From Lineus longissimus (Eukaryota; Nemertea; Pilidiophora; Heteronemertea; Lineidae), in assembly GCF_910592395.1 (NCBI RefSeq), contig NC_088320.1, positions 9,362,001 through 9,426,000 on the forward strand: a stretch of 64,000 nucleotides of DNA, in the 5' to 3' direction. The translations under genes were made by a program, and so were the position numbers. The notes under the pieces are model-generated. The model was not told where the DNA came from. It saw nothing but the letters and a program-made list of their open reading frames with translations, and did no database searches. This document shows positions 10,570 to 22,115 of the stretch, piece by piece (within the stretch, counting starts at the first letter, position 1; the number at the start of each line of letters is the position of its first letter).

Positions 10570-12259
10570 AGCTCAGCTGACAAAGTCAGCGGAGTTAGTC
10601 AAATAGCTAATGGATTGGTGTCCGTCCTTCCATCCTGCCATCTAGCCATCCTTCCTTCCAGCCATGTTGGGCATTTTGTAACCGTAAGACCTAGAGACTT
10701 CAATTTTGCATTTCTGGATACTTCTGGTCAAACTCTACTTTCAAAACAAAATTTGTCGCCATTCGACCTACTTCCTGCGAGCGAGAGTGCATGAAGGAAA
10801 CTGGCCTATATCGGCCTAGGAGCAGCAGAATTAGTCGAAATATGCTCTAATATTAAGATAAAATTCTTGAAAATCTATTTTATTGAGAAAAAGTTCAAAA
10901 TTTTAACAGGAGAGGACGCTACCTGCCTTTTAATTATTTCTGCCGATTCAAATTCCCGCCCGATGACGTCAGCCATCAATGAAGTCTCCTATTTGCCAGT
11001 TTTCAAAACATGGCAGCTACACAACAAAAGCAGTAGCTCCAGGAATAAATCACTGTTCACTTCAGCTTCGTAATCGATTGTACCCCCACCTTATTGTGTT
11101 TTGTGTGATGTTCCTATTCAATCAACGATGTAAGGCCTTATTATGTTGGTTTTAATTGAGAAGGTGCATTATAAGCGGTGTACGAAATACCGAAGCGCAG
11201 ACAAAATGGCGGCATGTTGTTTACGCCATGTGCAATAATCTTGGAGCTCAATGACACTCAAGTACCCAATTTTCTGCTTAAAAAGTAGTCTGGTAGGCGA
11301 TATTATCACTAGTTCGTTTCAGTGGTCGTCATAAGGTCTTTAGGGACTAAATTCAGAAATTAGTTCTTGAAAATTTGGCCACATTTCTGTGAAAACGATA
11401 ATGGAAGTGCATGCTCTGTTCGCGATGACATCGCCGATGTATTTTGAAGTGGAGAATTCCCACAGTATGTGCAGTGAATCGGCATGATTCTGTTCGCCTA
11501 TTATGTTTTAGTTCTACGATTCTTTCATGAGTAAAAAGTAGACATTCTAAGCAATACAATAATGTCACTCCCATAAAAATTGATTGGAAATTGAGGGAGC
11601 TACGGCATTCTGTTCGGCAACTGGCAGCGCTGAAAAAATACATTGCATACTGTACAATACCAAATGGCACATTTTAAAAAGCGCTCATTGGACAACGTAG
11701 GGAATCACCAGAAATGACGTCATCGCTGGTCTAAATAGAAAACTACGGTGGCGCAGTAGAGCACAAGAAAAGGTTTAGCATTAACTTCGTCATGCAAGCT
11801 TCAGCAACAAAACGATTTCTCATGAATGATTTATTTGATCATCATCAGCTTGTTTCCCCTGATAGATAAAAAAATGATTTACAATTTCCATCAAAGTTTT
11901 CTATTTTGTGTATAGTCACATGTTATTTAACTGGCAAGGAGCCAAGCAGTTTTGAATATTCGCGGGAAAATACTTCGTACTTGTAAACGAGGCTATGACA
12001 ATGAGTATCCTCATTCATGGCATAAACTTTATGTTTCGGTAAATATTTTCATACGATGATTTCACCCGAATTATGGTCAGGATTGAGGAATGAACAGTGG
12101 CATAATTATGTCAACCAAAAACATTGGTACCGTAGTGAACGCAAAAGGATATCAAATACCATGGAGCAATCATGCCATTTTCATGCATAATGAACTAAAC
12201 ACCGGGAAGATATTAATGATATTAACTCAGCTGAGCGCCAGGCCCTTGGGCCTCTTGTT
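10570..12259 (+). mobile_element. AGCTCAGC-type non-autonomous element
   Basis: The start AGCTCAGCTGACAAAGTCAGC forms a hairpin and is followed by a TGTCCGTCC tract. The end CTCAGCTGAGCGCCAGGCCC then TTGGGCCTCTTGTT contains a second hairpin (GGCCCttGGGCC). Ends are inverted (GCTCAGCTGA/TCAGCTGAGC). The interior has no coding frame. Layout parallels the GCTCACC family although the sequence differs. Confidence 0.6.
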
Positions 12260-13795
12260 CCTTTTTATTTTTCATATGTATCTATAAGACCCTAAAATCT
12301 AGGTCTTGTTCAAAGTGGTGTGACTTTTAGCTTGCCCACTAGGTGGCTTTTTCTGAAAAACTCAAAACTGGTCTAACTCCCATATCCTTTGAGCTATATA
12401 TCCTTTGAGCTAAGATGCCCATATTTCTACTGTAGGTGCAGCTACTACAGTTACATCATATATAATACAAGTTTTTGATTTCACCGAGTTTGAAAACATC
12501 CCCTCCCCCGAATTCCTACTACCAGGGGAACATAGTGCCCTTGGCACTATTTTTGATGCAGTTTTCATGAGGTATATCCAAAAGAATTCAAGATGCCAGG
12601 GATCGAATTTATTGGAGGCATCAAAGGCAGTAGCCTCAGATGCCCACCCCTGTTGCTGTTGATATTATTTTGGAAATAAATGTAGATGAATTTCTCAAGT
12701 CTTCCTCCGATCAACACGATCAGATTTCCAGTTGGAATCATTTTCCCCACCAGAGTCACTCAAACCATACTCTCCTAAATCGATATCATCATCCCCACCG
12801 TCTAAGTTATTCATAAATGCATCAGTCAACTCCTCCGCTGTAAAAGAAGACAACTGTCTTTTTGTCATTATTGCTGCCTTGTGCCATGCCCAATTCCCAC
12901 CAAAAACCCGGCAAACCAGCCAGAATAGATTCACCAAACCATTAGCTTTTGTTTTATGAGCTATCAGGATAATCGCAATCCACGATTGCCGGTTTCTCAG
13001 AACTTTCTGATTGGATATCGCATAAGTTCTGACAAACTCTGCTAAAGATTATTATCAATATGTTGTTCAACTATAATTAACCCCAGCCAGAGATTTGTTG
13101 GGTGCTTTTGACACAACCACACTTTGCACCGACGAATATTCCAAGTCGAGGATTTGCGAAATCTCAAAACACAAAACCTGCGACACAGCGACAAGTTTGT
13201 TTCAATTAGATGCACGGTCTCCCCATAATCAGCCAAACTTATACTACAAATATATTCTTCAGACCATTTTCTTGACCTTTGACGAGTTAATTTTGTCTGA
13301 TGCAGTGTTAACACGATTTTGAGGGCGATTACTATCACAAAAATTTACACTTGCCATGGTTTGTAGAAAACTGCTAATGGCCTGACAGTCTTATTTGAAA
13401 AAAAAAGTGATATCAATTTAATGTTATTAATTAGGCTGACTTGCATCAAAATTACTGGCAAAATCATGGTAAAGAAATATCATAAAACAGTGCATATGTT
13501 TTACCATCAAAATGGTCAAAAACTGCAAATATTTCTGAATTAACTGAGCACTAATTCGCCCAATCATGATGACATCGATCAATATGGACACAAAGCGACA
13601 GGCACTTATGCCACTGGTGCGCATGCGCAGCATCCATAACTCCTACATTGAACAGGTTGTTGAGATTAAATTTCACACGATTTCCAGGAGTAGTCCGGCA
13701 CTAAAGACTTTAACGAAGAAACAACAGTATACGACAGTAAAAATTTCTTTTTTTAATGTTAGGACAGTAAAATAAATGTAGTCTTGTACTTTCAG
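12260..13795. other. Intron D sequence, unassigned
   Basis: No clear repeat ends are visible. There is a short tandem (ATATCCTTTGAGCT, twice, near 12382-12412) and a palindrome AGTGCCcttGGCACT near 12535. A minus frame at 12695-12937 contains an acidic stretch (NNLDGGDDDIDLGEYGLSDS) that recalls N-termini of piggyBac transposases, but no DDD core follows. Confidence 0.3.
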
Positions 13796-14004
13796 ATTTC
13801 TTGATAGGACCTCCACCACACTGCCCTGGAGGATTCCAACAAGTACCAGTCTCTCCTACAGGAAGAGTCCCAAACCTTGCTTCAAGCATACCCAATGTAC
13901 CACCTCTGGTTAATGGTGCACCAATATACCAGCCAACAACTCTGCCAATGCAATGGAATTCTCTGCCTCTGTATGCTATGCCGCCTCCAAATTGTGATAT
14001 GTAA
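13796..14004 (+). CDS. Proline-rich protein, terminal coding exon D
   Basis: The acceptor gtactttcag ends at 13795. Reading in phase 1 gives ~68 residues ending in TAA at 14002-14004. The protein is again Pro-rich (LIGPPPHCPGGFQQVP near the start, YAMPPPNCDM at the end), consistent with exons A and C. The intron before it is 8.8 kb and is filled with repeats. No canonical AATAAA lies just downstream; AATAAG-like sequence occurs near 14060. The function is unknown; a disordered C-terminal tail is the safest description. Confidence 0.55.
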
Positions 14005-14158
14005 TGTAGCCCTGAATGTTGCAGAAAAAGGACTGTAGTCTCAATTTCTTGAAAAGGCTGAAATAAGATGATTTTTGTTGGCAACATTAAGGGGTACAAG
14101 ATTTAATTTTCATCAAATCGTCTGAAGGACATATTTTCTCAGAGAGATTTAACAGAAT

Positions 14159-14668
14159 CACCTGGAGAATCAAATATTTGAACTCCGGTCATTCTGAACC
14201 AAGTCCAGGTTCCGAGTAATTTCGTATTCCTAAATTCCGAGTCCCTCAATGGTTTCCTCATATAAATGGCTCTCCCCTGGAATACCTAAATGTGGTAGTA
14301 TTTAACTGGTGAGCATATTCTAGAGATACTGGGCCCTCTATGGGCTGATTACAAGCACCACATCTCTGCTTGGGGAGCTTGACAAATCAAAAGATTGAAA
14401 AGGAAGCATCAAAAACTAAAGCTTTTCACTTATTGCAGCCAATCGGACGGTACCTTTAATGCAAAACTTCAACTATCATGTCCCCCAAGATCCCCAGATC
14501 CGAATGCACAAGTTAAAATAAAACTTTATCACATCTTTGAAGGGAGGGAGGGAGCACTGTTTTCTTAGATGCACAATCAAGGGACTCGGAATTCAGGAAT
14601 ATGAGACAAATCTGAATTTGGACTTGGAACATAATGCCCGGAGTTCAGGATTTTGATTCTCCGGGGTG
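14159..14668. mobile_element. CACC..GGAGAATC TIR foldback element, copy 1
   Basis: The ends CACCTGGAGAATCAAA and TTTGATTCTCCGGGGTG are inverted, and ~90 bp of diverged arm pairing continues inward. The flanks AGAAT (14154-14158) and AGTAT (14669-14673) look like a 5-bp TSD with one mismatch. It contains the uninterrupted sequence GCTTTTCACTTATTGCAGCC (14421-14440), which serves as the empty-site control for the insertion at 16858. Confidence 0.7.
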
Positions 14669-14800
14669 AGTATATTACTATTAGATATAACAAGAGATGG
14701 ATTACTTTACAAAGGGCTCCACAATTTTTCAGTGATGTTGTCATTGCAGGGTAATTTTAAAAACTGGTGTCATCATTGTCATGGCCTCCTATGCCCAAAA

Positions 14801-15470
14801 TATTCCAGTCTTTCCAAATAAGGTTGGTCCAGCTATTAATAAGTTTTGTTCAGAAATCGTCCGTCGTCGTCTTCGTCAGTCGTATCCTATTTCAAAAACA
14901 GTGGCACGTTTCTTAACCGCTAGGGTTATGAACTCAAAACTTTGTATGCATGACCCCCTAGGTCAGATGACCTTTGGCACTGAATTTTGGTCCGGTCTGA
15001 TTCTTGACTTGGCCACTAGGGGGCCAAAACTGAAAACATAAATAGTGTGATATCTCACTTATTAGTGATTTGTTTTTGATGACATTTTTATGGTCAGTAC
15101 TCCTAGCAAGGATATATCACATATCATACGTGTTTTCGATTTGACCTACTTTTCAAGGTCACAGAGGTCAAATGGTGTAAATTTACCATTTGAGTGTAAC
15201 TGTGGCACGTTTCTTAACCAATAAAGCTATGAACTTGAAATATTGTACACATGACTCATATAACCTCTGACACCGAATTTCTGTCATCTGATTCTCGACC
15301 TGGCCACCAGGGGGCCAAAACTAAAAAAGGTAAAAAGTGCAATATCTCACTTAATAGTGAATTATTTTCTATTCTATTTTTACGGTAGGTACTCAGAGCA
15401 AGGATACATCACACATCTTACGGGTTTTTGATTTGACCTAATTTTCAAGGTCACAGAGGTCAAAGTACAT
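14801..15470 (+). mobile_element. GCTCACC-type element, copy 4 (5'-truncated)
   Basis: It begins inside the family sequence with 156 nt identical to 5461-5616. Two monomers follow, with TGGCCACCAGGGGGCC at 15301 and AGGTCACAGAGGTCA near 15156 and 15452. Neither typical end is present. Confidence 0.65.
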
Positions 15471-15479
15471 GCACATTAC

Positions 15480-16302
15480 CGTATGCAATGTGCACGTATA
15501 CGGTAAATAAAGCAGCACATGGTGAACCCGTTTTTCGATCACACGGACCTCAATTTCCATAGCCACTGCGCTGCTAATATGAACTGGATTTTAAAATAAC
15601 TTCACATGGTTTGCCCTATTAATCTTTTCTTGCCACGCCGTAAGTTTTAACTTGAAGCATATTGTGGTTTTTTTAATGATACACAAAAATGCTGCACTTG
15701 CCAAGATATCAAACCGCTGATTGAGCAATAGCGATGGTCAGTGGCCTCACGCTCACTTGTTACCATTGTGTGTACAATGATGCTGTTTATGAGTGAATAA
15801 TAGCGGATCAACTTTGTTTGAAATAGATTGCATACAAACGCGTTCTGTAAATTTCGTCATGGGATTGACGCACATTGTCTGTAAAGCTTTGCAATATCAA
15901 TACATTGAGAGTCAAGATGGTATGTGCTGGAGCTTCTAATTCTGGAGCTTGAACTAGGTGAGAAAAGTCTGAACCTCAACCTTACCGCTGTTTTACCAAT
16001 GTCATGGCTGTCATTTATTGGAAATAGCTGGCATTGTTGCAACTGATCCCTGGGATTGTCATTTGCTGTCATTTATTAAAAATAGCTGGGAATTGTTAAG
16101 AATACATGTAGCTGGGAAAAAAACAAAAACGGGGTGTCACAGGGTTCGTGTGCTTTTGCTCATTCTGCAGCTGGTTTAATTTGTGTCGCTGTGACCTGTG
16201 GATATGATTGCTGTGATATGAGACAAGAAGACTTCTTGTTTATGGGTAAAACTATATAACGTACATACAGCAAATTGCATTGTCAGCAAATGCCAGCTTT
16301 TT
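15480..16302. other. Unassigned interval
   Basis: An imperfect palindromic stretch around TTACCGTATGCAATGTGCAC and GTATACGGTAA (15477-15506) is present. Otherwise no coding, RNA or named repeat was seen. Confidence 0.4.
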
Positions 16303-16427
16303 GGCTCACGGTAGGAGAGTTTATAAAATACCGCAGTGTCGTTGTGGTCGTCAAGTATATCCCGTTTCAAAAACAGTGGCACATTTCCGCAGGTTTGGTG
16401 ACCTCGGACACTGAATTCACACGGGAG

Positions 16428-18032
16428 AATCAAAATCCTGAACTCCGGTCAATTCGTTCCAAGTCCAGATTCCGAGTCATCTTGTACTCCTGAACACTGA
16501 GTCACTAGATTGTTTCCTTGCAAAAATGCCTCTCCCACGGCATACCTAAATAAAGTATTTGTACTGATGCGTACATTTGGATCTAGATATACTAAATGGC
16601 CTGCTATGGACTGATTTCAAGCAATATATCACTGATAAGGCGGTGTGACGAAGCACAAAATCGTAAAGCTCGATAGTTGAAATTTCACATGATAGGTTCC
16701 ATCCAATTGGCTGCAATAAGTGAAAAGCTTTTGTAGTTTCGCACATTCTAGAGATACTGGGCCCTCTATGGGCTGATTACAAGCACCACATCTCTGCTTG
16801 GGCGGCTTGACAAAGCAAAAGATTGTAAAGGAAGCATCAAAAACAAAAGCTTTTCACCAAGGAGGATACCGCGGTGACGTCACGGCTTTTCCAAGATGGC
16901 GCTGCATATTGTAAACAAACTCGATCCACGGCCAAGGGAAAATCAAGTCATCAAAAAAGTTAGATTTTTCGCATCAAATCAGAGTTATTAGTACTTTTCT
17001 GCTATGAAATAAGTCTTCAGACAATAAGCTATCATTTGAATAATGAAAAGTGCTGTTTTGATGGGGAAAAATAGGGTTTTTTAAAGTAAATAGCCGGGCA
17101 CCGATCTTCCAAAATTAGCGATGGTTTAAAACAGTCTCCCAGATATGGGGCAATCTCTTCATTATCATAATGGGATTTGGAGGCATGTTTACAGATTTTA
17201 CAAGTTCGAGACCTGTAGGACCTAAAACTCGCATAGATCCCCATAGATCCCCTCTATTTGTCGAGTTAGCGCCCCTGTAAGATCATGCATTTTCGGACAC
17301 CAGAACGAAATCTTCCTGCGGATATCGCGATTTCGGTGATGATTTAAGGAGAAATTGACTGTTCTTAGAGTTGTATGGGACAGAAATGAGTTCATATTTC
17401 ATGAATACATGAATATATTATGATATGGGCGGGCTTCTAAGTCAAAACAATAACAAACTTAACTGCATCTCTACTGTATATTGCGTAGTGCATTGCCTAG
17501 TGTATTTCGTAGTGTATTTTAGCGGAGACATTATTTCCGCACTTTGGCCACGCCAAACGTCTTTTTTATTCGTGGAAGTTAATCTGCTCTGTAAATTTTA
17601 TTTTTCACAGGAAGAATCCATACTCGGTATTGCAATATTTCATGTCTATTGGTGTTTTTGTGTACAGGAGCGCACCAGACAGTGAGACGTGGAGATGTGT
17701 ACAGTGCTGCTGCTGTCAGTAGACTGAATCTGATTGGCCATAGCGATCAGTAATATGGGTCGGGATCACGTGATGTGACGTCACCGCGGTATCCTCCTTG
17801 GCTTTTCACTTATTGCAGCCAATTGGATGGAACCTTTAATGTGAAATTTCAACTATTGTGTTCCCCAAGATCCCCAGATTTGAATGCACAAGTTGAATAA
17901 GAATTATATTGCGTCTTTGAAGAACAGGAGTGCTGTTTTCGTCGACCCACAATCGAGGGACTCAGGAATGTGCCAAAATACTTGGGTTTGGCACATAATT
18001 CCTGGAGTTCCAGATTTGGATTCTCCGGTGTG
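16428..18032. mobile_element. CACACSGGAGAATC TIR element, copy 2, with nested insert
   Basis: The ends CACACGGGAGAATC and GATTCTCCGGTGTG are inverted. A perfect 5-bp TSD, GAATT, lies at 16423-16427 and 18033-18037. It is the same family as 14159-14668. Excluding the nested element (16858-17800 plus its TSD copy) leaves ~650 bp. No transposase frame is present. Confidence 0.8.
16858..17800. mobile_element. Mutator-like non-autonomous element (9-bp TSD)
   Basis: Perfect 26-bp TIRs start CAAGGAGGATACCGCGGTGA (16858-16883) and their inverse is at 17775-17800. The 9-bp TSD GCTTTTCAC lies at 16849-16857 and 17801-17809. The unoccupied target exists in the related copy at 14421. A 9-bp TSD is the hallmark of Mutator-like elements. 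TIRs are GC-rich with a TGACGTCA core. There is no transposase. Confidence 0.85.
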
Positions 18033-18250
18033 GAATTATGGTCTGGTCTAATTTGCCACCAGGGGGGCTAAAAGTGAAAACCTAAAAAGTGTGATATTTC
18101 GTTTTTCGATTTTCGATGTTACCTCCTTTTCGAGGTTAAATGTCATAAAATTTCCATTTGGCTATATACTATAGTATGTTACTTGACCAGCATGAATTCA
18201 TTACCACCAAAAATCTATATGGTGAGCACAATGGCCCCTGGCCTTTTCAT

Positions 18251-18653
18251 GCAAATAGCTGTCAGTAACCTAAATATAACATTTCCAGCTTATTCCATGT
18301 TGTGATAGTCTAATATGAAAGTGACAACAATTTCCAGCTTTAAAAAACAAATTTCCAACAAATCCCAAGATTACCAGCCCATCTCAGCCCATGTGAGATG
18401 TCACTTTTCGATGAAACTTTCTCAATCTTAAAGTGTCAGCCTAATCCAGCTTAGAGCTGTTAATTCCAGTTATATACCCCAAAAAACCATCTGAACAAAA
18501 ATTATTTTCGCAGGGACTAGTCTTGTTCACCGTCCATGGTGAATTCAGTGTTTACCAACTAATGGGCCAAATTCAATGCGGGTTTTAGCATATTGTCAGA
18601 AATTTTGTTTTCTTATCATACATTATAGCAGGAATTCGATTTCATAAGTTTTT
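18251..18653. other. Unassigned interval
   Basis: AT-rich, with several TTTCCAGCTTA-like repeats of low order. No gene was seen. Confidence 0.4.
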
Positions 18654-19766
18654 AGCTCACCTCTTAGCAGAGGTGAGCTTATCCCATACCGTGGCGTCCG
18701 TCGTCCGTCGTCGTCGTCGTCGTCCGTCGTCCGTTAGCAGGGCACGTTTCGTAACTGTTAGAGCTATTGAGTTGAAACTTGGTACACATGTACCCTTATG
18801 TAATGACACCTTGGAGACCAAGTTTCGGTCCGATTCGTTTCATGGTTTGGCCACCAGGGGGCCAAACGTTAAAAGTGAAAATATGCAATATCTCCCTTAA
18901 TAGTAGTCGGGAAATTTTGAAAAAAATATGGTAGGTACTTCTAGCAAAGGTGCATCATATATCCTCCGGGTTTTTGATTTGACCTCCTTTTCAAGGTCAC
19001 AGAGGTCAAATGGTGTAAATTGGCCATTAGGATGAAACGATGGCACGTTTCTAAACTGCAATGACTATTGATACCAAATTTGGTACACATTTACCCCTTA
19101 GTCAGGTGATCTCAGGGACCGAAGTTTGGTCCAATATGATTCACCACTTGACCACCAGGGGGCAAAATCCAAAAACCTTAAAAATGTGATTATTCCTTAA
19201 CTTCTTGCCCGATTGCCACCAATTTGATATCATGGGTACATCTAACCACCATACAGTATATGTCACACAGGTTTTTAATTTGACCTTCTTGTCAAGGTCA
19301 CAGAGGTCAAATGGCGTAAATTCGCCGTCAGGCCGTAACACTATGGCACGTTTCTTAACTGCAATGACTATTGATCACAAATTAAGTACACATGTACCCC
19401 TTGGTCAGGTGATCTTAGGTACCGAAGTTTGGTGCGATCTGATTTGCCGTTTGGCCTCCAGGGAGGTGGCCAAATCCTAAATTCTTCAAAATGCCATTAT
19501 TCCTAGTAATGACTTGCCCGATTGGCACCAATTATATATCATAGGTACATCTAATTCTAACAACCATTCAATGTGTCACCCGTGTCTTCTTTGATTTGAC
19601 CTACTTTTCAAGGTCACAGAGGTCGAATGTACTGTAAATTGGCCATTTTGGGGAAATTGTAATTGCTTGGACCTACATCAAACCTAACACTACATGACAC
19701 AATACCATGCTCTTTATCCATCTTTCCTCCACATGAGGTGAGCACAATGGCCCTGGCCATTTCATT
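18654..19766 (+). mobile_element. GCTCACC-type element, copy 6 (complete)
   Basis: It starts AGCTCACCTCTTAGCAGAGG (hairpin CACCTCttagcaGAGGTG), then GTCCGTCGTCGTCGTC. Three or more monomers follow, with TGGCCACCAGGGGGCCA at 18848. It ends AGGTGAGCACAATGGCCCTG then GCCATTTCATT. It is highly similar to 23681-24806. It has no coding capacity. Confidence 0.8.
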
Positions 19767-20221
19767 TATTATGTAATCAGCCATTTAAAAAAACCTTACA
19801 AAATATTTTTTTATTTGGAACTTTTTTTGTAGTCTTTTTCTTTTTTCTTGACCATTAGTTCTTCAAAATGCCATTATTCCTAGTAATGACTTGCCCGATT
19901 GGCACCAATTATATATCATAGGTACATCTAATTCTAACAACCATTCAATGTGTCACCCGTGTCTTCTTTGATTTGACCTACTTTTCAAGGTCACAGAGGT
20001 CGAATGTACTGTAAATTGGCCATTTTGGGGAAATTGTAATTGCTTGGACCTACATCAAACCTAACACTACATGACACAATACCATGCTCTTTATCCATCT
20101 TTCCTCCACATGAGGTGAGCACAATGGCCCTGGCCATTTCATTTATTATGTAATCAGCCATTTAAAAAAACCTTACAAAATATTTTTTTATTTGGAACTT
20201 TTTTTGTAGTCTTTTTCTTTT
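19482..20221. repeat. 377-bp tandem duplication
   Basis: The segment starting TTCTTCAAAATGCCATTATT at 19482 recurs at 19859. I see no difference across the ~360 nt compared, including the 3' end of the GCTCACC element and ~90 bp of flank. The duplication joins at CTTGACCATTAGTTC, a sequence that is also found past the second copy at 20248. It is recent. Confidence 0.85.
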
Positions 20222-20229
20222 TGATAAAA

Positions 20230-21779
20230 GACAGAGTTCTGAGAATCTTGACCATTAGTTCATCAAAATCGACCGATCAGAACTCTAGATATGGCAATTT
20301 TAAGAGAGCACACTTGGATCAAAACAGTAGGCGTGAAAAGACGTGTTTTATTGTTGGAATGGCAAACCATTGTGTTGTCTACACAGTGTGTCCCATAAAA
20401 TTGCATTTATTTTGTTATATCTCCACCATCGCTTGTTCGATTTTGAAAGATCTTAGAATTGTGTGTTCTGTCATTTTATGGAATTTTTTTCCAAAAAAAA
20501 TAAAAATGAAAAAGTGTTTTTGTTTGGATTTTTTAAATGACTGATTACATAATGAAAAACCTGTGTCATTACATTTTTGTAATAATGGATTGTTAGAAAA
20601 CAAAATTTCTAACAATATGCTAAAAACCGCATTGCATTTCGTGCATTAGTGTGGGAGATATCGTTCGAAGTAGGTGTTGATATTAATATGATTTAGACTG
20701 TACATGTAGATTACAGTCCTTTGATGACATACATTACAACCAGGTTTGACTGTATTAATTACTAACTTCCAAGGTACCAGTATACTTAATATATTTCCAC
20801 AGTGAAATACACTCAAATGTGATTAAATTATTTTGAGCAAAAATATTTGTTTTCTTGAATCAAGCAAAGCTCTTTATTGTCCATAGCAGCAGTTACCTTT
20901 GTACTCAACCAAAAGAAAAAAAGGGCATCTGGAATCGTAAAGACATCCTTGCTTTTTTTATTGGGTGTATGAAATAGGCAGTGGATGTTGAGGTAGTTTT
21001 ATTTTTTGATAATACACACTGTAGTGCAGCAAAAGTTTTATGGTGATTAGGTGATTGAGCCATATTTTAATAAGTTCTGCTGGACTTCTCAGGTACCAGG
21101 TGGATCTTTTTAAATATTTCATACTCTGGAAAAAAAATTGTAACATTGAACCGTCTTGGTGCTAGCTCAAGATTCGGTGAGGGCAGTGACGAGTCCCATG
21201 ACATAAACCTTCAGTGGCCTTATCATGAAGCAAACACCAAACAGTTGCCTTATCTTATTGGAGATGGGCAATTGTGGGAATTACCAAAAATCAATAATCG
21301 TATGCGAACTTGAAATTTTAGTTTCGTATTATGCAAAATAAAAAAGCAAAGTTAGTTTTTGTGCAACATTTGTTAAACGTAAAATGTTGAATCTTTATGT
21401 AAGCACATGATTAGCAGATGCTGCCAATTTGGGGTTGGCAGGATCTAGTAATGTCAGTAGCTGTGATCGAAGGCTACATGTAAGTGACATCAGTGAGTTT
21501 TACTGGCAACTGTCTTAAGATCTTTACCAATTGTATCGTTGAATAAACATTTTCCATAACTGTACATTATCAATTGTATTTTACCATATGATCCACATAT
21601 GTCAGTATCAGCTATATTTGTGAGTAGTAAATGTATTTTTGATGTGTTGTAAATGTGCTTTAAACTTCATTGCTGTGAATTTTGTGTTGAACATGCGTGA
21701 TCATTCAGAAAATGTCTTGTTCACTGACCGAGTAAACACAGTAGGTTTTTTCAGGCAACAAGTTTTTGAACTTTTTGTT
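20230..21779. other. Unassigned AT-rich interval
   Basis: No credible frame, TIR or tandem array was found in ~1.5 kb. Short frames near 20221-20615 are low-complexity. Confidence 0.4.
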
Positions 21780-22115
21780 AGCTCACCTTATCTTGTAGCG
21801 CAGTGTCCGTCCCTGTCGTTGTCCGTTAGCAAGGCACATTTTGTAACTGCCGATGGCGATACATGACACAAGTTTTTGATTTGACCTACTTTTCAAGGTC
21901 ACATATGTCAAATAACGTAAATTTGATGATTTTGGCTTGTTTTGGAACTACTGGAGCTAATGACTTGAATTTGGTATGTACGTTGCCCTATGTTATGATA
22001 CTGTGTAGACTAGATTTTATCCAGTTCAATTCCTGGTTTGGCAACCAGGCGGGTAAAATCGAAAACAATAGCATGTCTGTTAGGGATGTGAGCACAGTGG
22101 CACTGGCCATTCATT
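21780..22115 (+). mobile_element. GCTCACC-type element, copy 7 (short)
   Basis: It starts AGCTCACCTTATCTTG with GTGTCCGTCC and ends GATGTGAGCACAGTGGCACT then GGCCATTCATT. It has one monomer, with a degenerate AGGTCACATATGTCA site. This is the minimal complete copy in the window (~336 bp). Confidence 0.7.

Larger units (their letters stand above)
16303..18250 (+). mobile_element. GCTCACC-type element, copy 5, split by insertion
   Basis: It starts GGCTCACGGTAGGAGAG at 16303 and is interrupted at 16428. It resumes at 18033 with ATTATGGTCTGGTCTAATTT and ends GGTGAGCACAATGGCCCC..TTTTCAT near 18250. Removing the insertion rejoins the CTGAATTTTGGTC-type monomer sequence. Confidence 0.75.

Noticed and set aside
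12695-12937. piggyBac transposase N-terminus (minus strand)
   Set aside because: Only an acidic low-complexity stretch is suggestive; no catalytic core or TIR/TTAA pair was found.
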